A stretch of DNA of 64,000 nucleotides from Pagrus major (lineage: Eukaryota > Chordata > Actinopteri > Spariformes > Sparidae): the NCBI RefSeq assembly GCF_040436345.1, contig NC_133223.1, positions 5,741,847-5,805,846 of the forward strand, read 5' to 3'. A model generated the notes under the pieces. The model saw nothing but the letters and a program-made list of their open reading frames with translations. It was not told the DNA's origin and did no database searches. Every line of letters starts with the position of its first letter. The first letter of the stretch is position 1. The translations under genes were made by a program, and so were the position numbers. This document shows positions 1 through 11,192 of the stretch, one piece after another.

Positions 1-1804
1 AAGCAATTCTGAAGAAACATAGGTCAACTCTTGATATCCAGTCATGAAAATCATCAGTAGAGTTTACCAAATTCTTTCTAGGAATAAGATCATCTGTGGA
101 GAGTGATTTGAAACATGAATCAATAGGAGAGGAGTTTTCCTTTTAATGTTGCCAAAAGGAGCATATGTAAAAGAAAAAGAAAAGGATTGACCTTTGTGGG
201 ACTCCAGATACCATTTTCACTTCAACAAATTTAGAATTAAGGATGATGATAGAAGCTCATATATTCTTTGAGTAGGAACACATTCAGTGAAGAGCAGGGC
301 CTTGCTATCTTTACTGTGGTTATGTTGAGGATATGATTATAAATATTATAAATATTTGAGTTGGAAATATTTGAATCAGACTCATATGCAAAGGACTTGG
401 ACTCACAATCAGGGACTTGTGAACAATCTTTGTATTAAGTCTGCCGAGCTGACCGTGACTACTGCTACTATCTCTGTTTAGCATGTTAACATGCTAACAT
501 TTGCTAATTAGCACTATATATAAATGAGTGCATTGTAAATGGTTGTGTTTTCATTCCACTTTTATCCAAAAAGTGCTCACACACACACACACACACACAC
601 ACTGACTTGTGGACTGAGGGCCCAGATTACCGAAAAAGTTACAAATGGCACTGGCAAAGGGGCAAAGGCGAAAAATAGGGAGAAACCGCACTAAATGGGT
701 GAAATCGTGGGTACTATGAAAGGCCGAAGGTGCTTTTCCTTTCTTTTTCTAAATTCCCTGCTCATGCACTGATTGAATGAATCCGAACAGTGTGAAACAC
801 AACAAATACTGGAGCCACAAACGCTCACTGCCGGCCCTGATACGAGTGGGTAAGGGCCCTAAGTCGACAACGCTGTGATCGAGCCCAGCGTCGCAAAAAA
901 AGTACTCATCAGTGGTTATGTCCCCCCAGCATTGAATTTGTTTTATTTGACTTGCCTAACAATGGAAAGTTGGCATGGTAATTGAAATATAAAAAACAAA
1001 AAGACAAATACAAAGAACCCAGTGATGGACAGTGAAGCTTGGAGAAGAAGCAGGCTCCTAAACTGATCGTGTCTGTGGTTTGACTTGTCTTTGACTCACA
1101 TGAACAAAGACTTCACAGAAGCACAAACACTGAAAAACAGGATGTTAACACTGCTGACACTAGTTACCCTAGATCATATCAAAGAGTTCAGTTTTTAAGA
1201 AATTTTACGCTGATACAGACAATAGACACACACAGATACCACAGATAGCAGTGACTGGTTGTGTAAAAGAACTTAAATCAAGATTTTTTCTAAAAGCTCA
1301 TTACAATCAGTTTCTTTAGAGGAAATCTAAAGTGCAGACAATCACATTAACAGACAAACAAATACTGTAATTTCCCTTTTATCCCACTTAATAATGATAA
1401 TTATTGTCTCTGTCAGCAGATACCATTGTCACTGAGGTCAGGTATAGGTAGCGGGTACACTTACTGAAGAACAGACTTTCTTGTGCTTTACTTGACTACA
1501 GTATTTCCTTTTTATGATATAATTAATCTGTAATTATAAAGCCTACATACTTGCACTCCACTAGTGCAGGTCAGATCTTATTTTGTTTTCCTTCTGAACA
1601 TTTATTTAAAAGCAATAATGACTAGTTATTTTCAGACTGAGATTTTAAACAGCTATAATGAGCATATACAAACATATATGCATTGGTATGCAGTAAATCC
1701 ATAAATCATTTATGAAATAGTTAAGATCCCTCCCAGACATGTGTATACTATGCTTTGAATAATTTATTTCTTCAAATAAGTTTATTAACCTTCTTTTTAA
1801 ATTC
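1..1804. other. Non-coding AT-rich flank
   Basis: No convincing gene was found on either strand. The stretch is AT-rich with short unrelated open frames only. It contains one CA microsatellite and no protein-like reading frame that resembles a known family. A gene outside the window on the left could extend regulatory DNA into it, but nothing visible shows this. Confidence 0.5.
578..602. repeat. (CA)n microsatellite
   Basis: Uninterrupted run of about twelve CA dinucleotides, a simple repeat typical of fish intergenic DNA. Confidence 0.95.
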
Positions 1805-1953
1805 TTAAAGGTCCACTTTGTAAGAAAGCTGATTTTTTAATCTCAGTCCCAACTCGTCAAATACTGACGCTTTGAGATTGTAGGTAGGATTGGCTGCAGT
1901 CTCAAAGGGTCAGTGCTTGACGAGTTGGGAGTTCTTACAAATTGGACCTTTAA
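1805..1953. repeat. Foldback MITE with TTAAAGG ends
   Basis: The two halves are inverted copies of each other. The left end reads TTAAAGGTCCACTTTGTAAG and the right end is its near-perfect reverse complement, ending in GGACCTTTAA. Inner arms repeat the motif CCAACTCGTCAA as TTGACGAGTTGG. About 149 bp, no coding capacity. The terminal TTAA would fit a piggyBac-type target site, but superfamily assignment is an inference. Confidence 0.75.
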
Positions 1954-4674
1954 AATGAATCCACTGATTGTCAGTCATTGATAAATCTAAAATCTGTGAA
2001 TATACAAATATTTATCATTTCAGAAGTTGAACTGCAGGAAAAAAGATGTCTTCTATTTCACTGAAAAGTTCATTGCCAGAGTATGTGCACTGCAGGTTTC
2101 AAGTTTCCACATCAAGTTTCCACATTCCACATACTGTAAGTTGCATAATGGACAGCAACTGGCCTCCAAAGTACTTGTGATGTCACAACACATTCTGCTC
2201 GTAAGTACATGTTTTAAAGTGAGACTTAAGGTGAGCACAAAAAACTTTCCTCCATCAGCAGATAAATAAGAAAGCAGCCTTCTAGTGTCAAACTCTGCAC
2301 ATACATCATTCTGTTCAGTGAAGCTCAAACATCCAAGTGATGGGACAACAAGCACATTAATGTTTTTATATTTTGGTCAAAATAAGGTTGACAGGACCCA
2401 TTCAGCCTGTGTAGTGAGTACTTTTACTTTTCCTACTTCCAGTACACTTTTGTCTATGCAGGAGAGTAATTTTATATCATATATCGAGTACATTTACTTA
2501 AAGGGTAATTCCAGTATTTTAAACCTGGGCCTTATATTTACATGTTTTGGTGTGTAACAGATTATACTGTACTTTGGTGCCGTACTCCAGTAGATGAAGA
2601 AACATAGTGCAATGTAATCCCTTGGGGCAAATCCAACCATCAAAGTTAGGTCCTCCAAAACTGCTTGTTTTTGTCACTGACAGGCGGAGGCTGTTGTTCG
2701 GAGGTAAGTTTTGACATTCTAGGAATTTGCTGTGGTCTGTAGGTGGTGTGGTGTGTTGGTGCGCATTGTCCGACGACATCTCAGAAATAATTCATTCATC
2801 AATTCTCAAATTCATCAATCATTTTTGTAACCAGAAACACACGTTTCTAATGTTGTCACACACTTAGAAGACACTTGGCATCTTGAATCACCTGCTTAGT
2901 TTAAACTACTAAGTAAGTATTACATTTACAGTAATATAGGACAGAGAGAAGAGGAAACCAAAGACTCACATTTTAGAACCAGGACTTTAAAATATTTAGC
3001 ATTTTTGCTTCATGATCTACATGATGAATCAAATGCTGAAATAGTTTCAAATTGACTTTCTGTTGATGGAATAATCAACTGACTGGCTAATCATTGCAAA
3101 CTAGACTTGAAAGTGCTTTCCCTTTTTTTCTTTTTTGGCCTTTTGGTTTATGGATATACTAAAATACATCCTGTAGTGGCAACCTTTTTGACAGACCATT
3201 TTATAAAATCAGGATTCATGGTTATGGATATTCCTGGGGATATACATACTGCACATCATATACATTCAGGGTTTTATGACAAAGAGCTAATTATAGGCAT
3301 TATACAGTTTCTTTTAAAGTCCTGCATAAGTACACAAAAGTCATATACCAAATGTGCACCTGAAATTTCTTTAAAAAATACAACAAAAAAAACTTTATTT
3401 ATAGCATTTACATGTGACATTGTTGATACACTGGTAGGGGCAGGTGCAACCAATACTTACTGACAGTAATAAATACAAATATAAATAAATAAATAATAAT
3501 AATATATGATTAATATAAATAATAAAAAATAATACATAAAAATAAATACTTTCGGGGCCCCACCCTGGAATCAGGGACAAATAGCCAGATGGGAAAACAG
3601 TCTCAAAAAGGGATGTTTACTTTGAAATGATCATATTTACCCAATATTTAACATTTAAAGAAAGTGAAGGAAATTAATCCGATCACTGACAACCAGCTGA
3701 GAATCGTTACTTGCCTGCTGTGTGGTGACTGAGGTTTCCCGGACAGCTGTGGTTTGGGTGTACTTTGTTTTTTTTGCAGGCTTTGCTTGTTAGAACCATG
3801 TGGTGGGGCCCAACAACACCAAATTGCGATTTTGCATTAACAATGCTGTTTCAGCCAGGAGACTGAAAGAAAAGGAAAAATGCACTTTTTCAAAGAGTAA
3901 TACAAATCGTAATCATAATCTTAGTGCTCATAATAACAGTAAACAAAACAAATAAACTTTTGTTCAACAATGGACAATTGGAAAAAAAAAGTAAATAATA
4001 AAACTAGTAAATAATAACAAATTAACCACCCAAACGTTATCAACGATAGGTCCTAGCTTAATGGAGCTTGTACAATCCAACAGGAGACTGAGTGAATCTA
4101 GACCCTTGTGCTATGCTAGAGTGTTATAGTTTTGCATTTTGGTTAGTTATTTTCTGTTTTATTTTGTAGTTATATCCAGGTAGTTCTGTTCTGTTCTGTT
4201 TCCCTCCTGTGGTCCAAGGTTCCTCCCCAGCCTCCTCCCTGGGACAACTGCGTAAGAGCTCTAATTCTCTGTATATGTGATGGGGTGATGCCTCTAACTT
4301 GCAGGAAATCTGACACTCCTTGCAGGAAATTGTGTGATTTACACTTCCTTTTGGTCTTAAAAAAAGAAAGAAAATGAGAAGCCATCGCATGACGAAAGTT
4401 AGCAACAGGAAACAGTGGCACCCACAGAAACTACAAAAACAAGCTGAGTTCCAGTTGATAACTGTAGAGTGAGAGGTATGACAGCAATTAACGCAGGCAC
4501 CATAGAAGCACTGGCTGTGGTTAGATCAGCGTTTATTCCGACCTCAAAAGTCCCCTTTTTCCTGTTTAATAGAGAGCTCAGCATCAGAATGAGCTGTTTG
4601 TGACTAATGTTGGTTAACACTGGTGTCTGTGATCCAGTTTTGAACACACCGCGAGACGGAGCAGAAACGCTGAG
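1954..4674. other. Intergenic DNA upstream of the CD28-like gene
   Basis: No supported gene. Short open frames here are not conserved-looking and several begin only at TTG. The last few hundred bases precede the first exon of the CD28-like gene and should hold its promoter, but I could not pick out a convincing TATA box or other core element. Confidence 0.45.
3465..3552. repeat. AT-rich simple repeat, (AAAT)n-like
   Basis: Run of AATA, AAAT and AAT units nearly free of G and C. Confidence 0.85.
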
Positions 4675-7600
4675 ATGTCAGGTTGCAGCTTCAACATCTT
4701 CACCATCTTCACAATTCATCTGAGCTTCATCCTCCACCCAAGCTATGGTAGGATTATTCATTCCACCATCTGTCTACAGGAAGTCACATAGTTCTTTTCT
4801 CTTTTTTATGTATTGATAGGAGCGATAATAGTAACTCATCTAAAGAACGAATGTGACTTCCCTGATCAACCATTGGTTGACATATGATTTTTCTTTATAT
4901 AAGCTTTGTTGTAAATTCATTTGTAGTCATTTCTGACACACAGCAGCCACAGTCAGTACATTAACATATGTTGATGAAGGTTCTTAGTTATCAAGTTCAT
5001 GGTAATTCTAAGTGCTACGTTGCAGGCAAGTGGACTTGTTTCAGTTTCTTGAAGATGTTTCACATCTCATCCGAGAAGCTTCTCACTGAAGCTGCCTCTT
5101 GGATGAGAGGTGAAACGTCTTCAAGAAACTGAAACAAGTCCAGCTGCCTACGATACAGCACTTAGAATAACATTTACATAGTGATACAGTAAAAATCTTG
5201 ACTCTGTTCAGTCAGACTGCTCTTTGATTTCTTAAACAAGCTGATTTAACTTCTTAAATGAAATTGGAAACTTTTCTGTAATGAAAATTAGAAAGCAAAA
5301 GAAAAGTTAGTTAGATATGAATGTTTTGATGAAATGAATACTTTTCATTCAGCAGGTTTTGAGGTGATTCAGCCACACAATCGGACTGTAAACTCAGATA
5401 GGTTAGCCATCATCAGCTGTGAACACACCGCAAACGTCACCTCTGTGGAAGATATTCGACTCAACGGAATACCACCGTATGTATCCTGGTGTAAATATAT
5501 TAGTATTCATGTAATGGTTGTGAAATAAAATTAAAGGAAGTTCACCCAAAAATAAAAATTCAGTCATTATCCCCTCACCCCTATTCGAAGGTCATATGGT
5601 TTCTGTGTCCACAAAACATTTCTGAAGCCTCATGGCAAAACAGCATTCTCCTGAACAACTGATGTAGATGGGGACTTGTTTTAGGAACTTGTAGGAAACA
5701 CAAACAATCAACAAAAATAAAAACATGTAATGGTTCCATGCAGCTTGTGCGACAAAATCAAAGTCTCTGGAAGTCCTAGGATCCCATGTTATCATGTTTT
5801 TTAGCTGTTTATTTACATTTCAATGACTGAATTTTATATTTTGGTTGAACTTATCCTTAAAGATGAATGAATTTGCTTCCACATTGAAGGGTTAGGATTT
5901 TTTTTATTGCTTTTTATTGTATTTATATCCTTTTGAAATCCTTTTCAAAAGTCTGAACGTTTTCTTGCCAATAGTAAGATGAAAAGATTGATACTACTGT
6001 CATGTCTGCACTCTGCTAAACCCGTTGGCTTAGCTTAGCACAAAGACTGGAAAGCTCATTGTTTAATGGGGGGTTATAATATGGGACTATTTATGAATGT
6101 GCAAGAACTCATTCACACACTGTAAAACGTTCATTGGAATCAACTAATAAAATATTTTCTTATTGACTTAACCTAACTATAGAAGTTTTCATTGTTTCAA
6201 GTCAATGAAACTCAATCTTTTATATTTCCAGACCACTTCAGAACTTATAAACATGAGTTCTTAAACTTCTAACTGGAAGTCTTGAGTTGGATGAATATAC
6301 TTAGCAGCAAAATGTACTTAAAGCATGAGAAATATTATTTATCATAATTATAGTACTTAGCCTACTCCTATAGTATATAGTACTTAATAATATCATATCT
6401 TTCTTAAAATAAAAAGCAAGCTTTACCGACAAGTGTTTAGCAAGTGGAGTAAAACGTAGGCTACATTTCTCTCTATTACCCCTTCTCCACTGGTTCACTT
6501 AAACCCACTAAGACCAGGCTTTTTTGTGCAATGGGAATGTGTACACTCTGCATTTACACCCGGGTCAATTGACTCTGAAGTAGACACAGGCTTTTATCAC
6601 CTCAGCTCGGTTCGGCTTTGATCAAAACATGACCCTGGTGAACACGCTAAATTGAGCCGCACGAATTGATGACGCTTTGTCAACATCCGATGCTGAATTT
6701 GGGATGCGGCCTATTGGGATGTGGGAAGTAGGAATGGTGTCAATAGGAGAATTCTAGCAGGTTGACCCGTGTTTAAAAAACCTGTGTAGACCGGCAAATT
6801 TTTGGTGGAAAAGCAGCATAAATGTAATGGAGAAGTATAAAGCAGCACAGAATAGAAATACTCAAGTATGTCAGAATTGCCCTCATACAGCTCTTGAGTA
6901 AATGTACTAAGTTACGTTTCACCATTGAATATCAGTCTTCTCATCAAAATCTTGGCAAGAAAGTTAAGTGTACTTAACAAAATATTGAATTATTCCTTTA
7001 AATCATCTACTAACCCAATTAAAGACTGAAGACTTAAGTCTTTATTTACTTTCAGGACAGGCAAAGAGTTGGTGCTCTGCCAGAAGGGATGGGATGACTG
7101 TGAGAACATTATCATGCGTCAACAGAATCCCAACAAGAGTCTTTTCATCATATTCAACATCGAGCCAGAGGCCATGAACATGAAATACCAGTGTGAGTTC
7201 ACAGTGAAGGAAAATGATATAGATTATACCGCGACTGGGATACCAACCACACTACTGCCAGGTATGTTTAACCCTTTGGAAGATTTGCAGTGTCTCTATA
7301 ATACAAATCAATCAGACAATAATGTGAAATACAATAGTTTCCAGGGGGTTAAATATTTAATTGTATTTTATTTTCAATATTCACTTCCGGGTTATCTTCC
7401 GGGCTCTGAGTTCACTGTTGAAGTTTAAATGTAACTAGAACTGTGTTGGAGTTTGTGCCAAACGTAAAAGAGGCATCTGTCAAACACATTGACATTGCAT
7501 TTGTGTAAAGTAGTAAAGTACAAACAGGAAATCACCTGACTTTGTTTTTATTAGGTGAAAAGGAAGCGGCCTATATACCTCACCCATCTCCTCCTACTCC

Positions 7601-10207
7601 TCAGTCTGATCAGCTGAGGTGGATTCTGATTGGTCTACTGGCTCTGATACTCCTGTACAGCTGTATCATCACCTCCTTCTACATCAGACTGAGGGTGACT
7701 ATCTGTCCATCTCACTTATTGTCTGTAATCAGCAGTGGAACATAACTCAATACTTTAAATCAAATATTGTACTTAAAGTACTTAACTTTTACATTTTAAG
7801 CAACTTCATACTTTTATACTAAATAATACTACTACTATTTCTCATAGGTTCAATATACAACAGTCACTTCCACTAGGTAACCACCAACACCTCAGACCAA
7901 AATAAAATTAGGAAAAAAAAGAAAGCGGCATCCGAAGACACTGCTCACGAATTTCAGATTGAACTATAAAACTATGTAGTGCATATAAAATATGAATCAA
8001 GATTCAGAAACATATTTTAGTGTATGTTTCAGCTGTTATGAAAGTTTGTGACCCAGCTGCCATGTTGAAAAAGGATGCGGGAGGACAGGAAGGGACACAC
8101 ATGGGCTAACATGCCTGGGTGGTCAGACACAACCCAACTGCCGATTAATCTTGACAACGTCGGTTCCGCAATGGATGTTGAAACTTTACATTTCTTACAG
8201 GTTAAATTTTCGGTTTTATGTTGTGACAAGGCTATGCTTATGGTCTGGATGGTGTAGGCATAAAAAACTCATTGGTTAGAGTCAGTGGCGGAGTCATGGT
8301 GTTTGAGGGGTATGGAGCCAGATCAAGGCCAAAAGGTTTGTTAATTTAAAAAAAAAAATATTGAAAAATTAAAATTTGAAACTGAAATTTCAAGTTTTGA
8401 TCTTGAATTATAAAAAAAATCAAAAACATTTTCTAAATAAAAATAATTGTAGGAAAAGTTTAATTTCAATTTAAATATAATTTTGATTTAATTCTGATAT
8501 TCTTTTGAAAAAAATATTTATTTTCAATTTTCAACTATACATGATTTCATATTTGAGGTCTTATTTTTTTCAGTTGCAGATTTTACGTTTTCAGACTCAG
8601 ATCTTATTTTTTTGTCCTTCTGGAATTTTTTCACATTAAAATCTAATGTTTTTGGTTTCCGATTTTTTTTTTTCACTTTCAGATCCTATTTTTTCAGAGT
8701 TTGGGCTCTGATCTGGTGTTGGGGGCGGGGCATCAACTGAAAGGGGCGTGGGGTTGTGAGTGACAGCATAATAAAGAAGGCTCAGGGCCTTCCCCAATTA
8801 TGTTGCTTTCAGGAAATGTGGGTACTTTGAGAAACATGACTCAACACTTTCTATACACTGTATTCACCTGATTAGCAGTGGATTAAGTGATGCTCAGGAC
8901 AAAGTTACATTTAACAAGCTGTTTCAGACCACTCTTGGCAATTATCAATATATAAGAGCAGTACAATATGCCAGATTGTGAAGTTTATTCAAATTTTATT
9001 TTCAAATTAACAAACCGTTTGGCCTTGATCTGGCTCTATAGAGGGGCAGGGGTAAAAAAAAAAAGGGGCACCAGCATGCAGTCTAGATACATTTGTAGTG
9101 AACTGGAGGGCCAGCCCAGAGGGCACTTTATCACATTTATTTCCCCTGGAAGGGTTTCCAAGAGGGCACTTTATCACATTTATTTCCCCTGGAAGGGTTT
9201 CCAAGAGGGCACTTTATCAAGTTATTTTTGGCTGGAAGGGCACTTCACCACATTTTGTCTACTTCAAGGGCACCTTCAAGGGCACTTTATCACACTATTC
9301 CCACTGAAGGTTTTATGTCATTTTGGTTCCCTGGAAGACCACCAAAGAGGGCACTACATCATGTTTTACCAACCACAGGGGCTTCCAAGAGCGCTCTTTT
9401 GCAATGTCTATTTGAACATGGGGGCACCAGTACTGGTGCCATATGTTGGCTTTAAATACCTGCTTTTGTCGCTACAAACTGGAGACGTCAGCTCATTGCA
9501 TAACAGTGTTCTGCAGAGGGTTTTACAATACACATTACTCAGAAACAGAGAGAGGAACACATATGTCAAATTGCACATTGCGCATTTGAGCCTACATGTT
9601 ATTAGTTTTATCCCCAAGTTTTAAATAACTTAGATTAGCACTAAGATAGAGGCACTCCAGAAGCCAAAACACATTGCAATGCTGTGGCCTCAGTTTACCA
9701 TTTTATTTGGTAGGTTTGTGCTATTCTGTTATTAAGCTTTCATTAGAGCCTAAGTTTAGGGCAATAACTTGTGTTGCAGGATAGCATAGTAGTGATACTC
9801 CAAAATACCAATTATATGGCCTCAGTTTACCACATTTTGACAAACAAGGCTTCATGGTGCCTAATTTTGGGGCTTTTTTTTGTTTGTTTTTTGTTTTTAA
9901 AGAAAGCTATAGCAGCTACAAGTAGTAACTTGTATGGCTTTTGACTCAGTATTCCTCCATGACTCTGTCAAAGGTACAGGAATAGCATTGATTGTCTGTA
10001 ACCATGCATTGACAATAATCTCTTCAGCAGAATTGGAGGCTTGTTTTTAACTCTTTGAGCTATGATTAAGAAAAGAAAACCCTAATTTGTATCTTTTCTG
10101 TCTCTTACTTTCAGTTAAGCAATGGAGGCCCAGAGAACTCCACCTATGTAGTCATGAGGAAAGCTCCTCTGCCAAGGAATCCAGCTTTCGACATTTATTG
10201 TGGTTAG
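4675..10207 (+). CDS. CD28-family (CD28/CTLA-4-like) immune co-receptor, five exons
   Basis: Predicted exons are 4675-4747, 5356-5476, 7056-7261, 7555-7694 and 10115-10207. All introns are GT-AG with phases 1, 2, 1 and 0, and the exons join to 633 nt (210 residues). Exon 1 is a hydrophobic signal peptide. Exons 2 and 3 give one Ig V-like domain with four cysteines, in contexts IISCEH, LVLCQKGWDDC and YQCEF, the CD28/CTLA-4 arrangement. Exon 4 gives a proline-rich stalk and a transmembrane helix starting near WILIGLLALILL. Exon 5 is a short tail with TYVVM, a YxxM motif of the kind that binds PI3-kinase p85 in CD28 and CTLA-4. It lacks the mammalian MYPPPY B7-binding loop and any stalk cysteine for an interchain disulfide. 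The NAGNAG acceptor at 5351-5355 allows one extra residue. CD28 versus CTLA-4 cannot be settled by eye; another V-type receptor is less likely. Confidence 0.7.
5005..5168. repeat. Foldback MITE in intron 1 of the CD28-like gene
   Basis: Ends are ATTCTAAG and CTTAGAAT, exact inverse copies. Longer inner arms centre on GGACTTGTTTCAGTTTCTTG and its reverse complement near 5120-5145. About 164 bp, non-coding, able to form a long hairpin. Confidence 0.8.
5531..5860. repeat. Foldback MITE in intron 2 of the CD28-like gene
   Basis: The left end begins TTAAAGGAAGTTCACCC and the right end is a close inverse copy ending in CTTAA. The motif ATTCAGTCATT near 5559 returns inverted as AATGACTGAAT near 5822. 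About 330 bp and non-coding. It resembles a common fish non-autonomous DNA element that starts with a similar 'TTAAAGG...TTCACCC' end. Confidence 0.65.
8311..9040. repeat. AT-rich foldback element in the last intron of the CD28-like gene
   Basis: TATGGAGCCAGATCAAGGCC at 8311-8330 followed by AAAAGGTTTGTTAATTT returns as the inverse sequence at 9004-9040, with only a few mismatches over about 37 bp. The 660 bp between is rich in A and T runs and has no protein-like frame. A single arm of the same family occurs at 59564-59608. Confidence 0.65.
9117..9300. repeat. 43-bp tandem repeat decaying to the right
   Basis: GAGGGCACTTTATCACATTT recurs with starts near 9119, 9162 and 9205, giving a 43-bp period. 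Two units are almost identical and later ones are degenerate, fading towards about 9440. The long open frame across this tract is a by-product of the repeat. Confidence 0.75.
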
Positions 10208-11192
10208 CAGAGTCATCTCTCATCACCGGCCTCATGCTGGATGTAATGAGATGGAAAAAACGGGCATCTCAGGATGAAATTTGGAACCATTATGGGACTG
10301 CTTTTCTCATGCAGCTGGTATTCTAGTTCCAAACTTTTGCTTTATTTGGCTTTGCAGCTCATCTCTTTGTTTACATGAGTTTAAATACTTGTACTACTGA
10401 AGATTAACAGCAGGGTGAGACAAAGACTGTCTGAAGAGACCATGCTGTCTGCTACTGTACCTCTGTTTGTCTCTGCTTTTACAGTTGTATGCAATATGGC
10501 ACCATGGTATCATCCATTATATATGTTCTATATAGATATGTACAATGAATTCTTAATATTAAAACCATCTCTTGGAAGCTACTGTATATAATGCTTACAC
10601 TGAATGATGTATATCTCCATTTATCTGCTGACTGGTACCAAAATACGTTTTTTGTGATTCTGATTTATTGTATTTCATTTTATTATATATTCAATTATAA
10701 TAATTTGCATTGCTTTTTGTTTTTACACACTTGCACATTAAAGTTTAATTACTATTACTAACATTTTTCTTTATTATCATGCAGTTTTGCTGGTCACTGG
10801 TTGGCCTTTGTCCAGTCTCTAGCAGCATGTTGTGGCTTTACTGGTATGGAAAGCATTACTAATCATCAGTGGATGATCCTCCGTCTGATAGGAAATGATT
10901 CAAGGTGGAAAGACCTGCAACAGGCCAGCCTACTACATGTCTGGGTGTTGATCAATGTTATTCTGTCACCTAAAATAATTAAGTGGAGGGAGTCAATACA
11001 TGCAAACATAACTCATTAAAACGAAGCTGGACTGTCCTCCTGCTATGTTGCTGTTAGTAATTGTATTCACTATCAAATGTATCAACTATTCCTTCTTTTT
11101 TGTCTTGATGTTTGAATGTTCTGTTGTCTTTGTCTGTTCTCAGTATCCATTATGTCACCTTTTATTATGTCACATTACATTTTATCAATAAA
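10208..11192 (+). other. Probable 3' UTR of the CD28-like gene
   Basis: Non-coding sequence after the stop codon in exon 5. An AATAAA polyadenylation signal lies at 11187-11192 in an AT-rich setting with no earlier convincing protein frame. The extent of the transcript is inferred; earlier AT-rich signals could also be used. Confidence 0.4.

Noticed and set aside
3107-3463. 118-codon frame with a hydrophobic start
   Set aside because: It starts at TTG, is AT-driven and runs into simple repeat; no splice context or homology.
8968-9624. 218-codon open frame
   Set aside because: It spans the 43-bp tandem repeat and the foldback arm; residues repeat because the DNA repeats, and no family resemblance is seen.
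10785-11019. Possible extra exon of the CD28-like gene after a CAG at about 10785
   Set aside because: Exon 5 already ends in a stop with a plausible tail, and the 72-codon frame here has no relation to the family.
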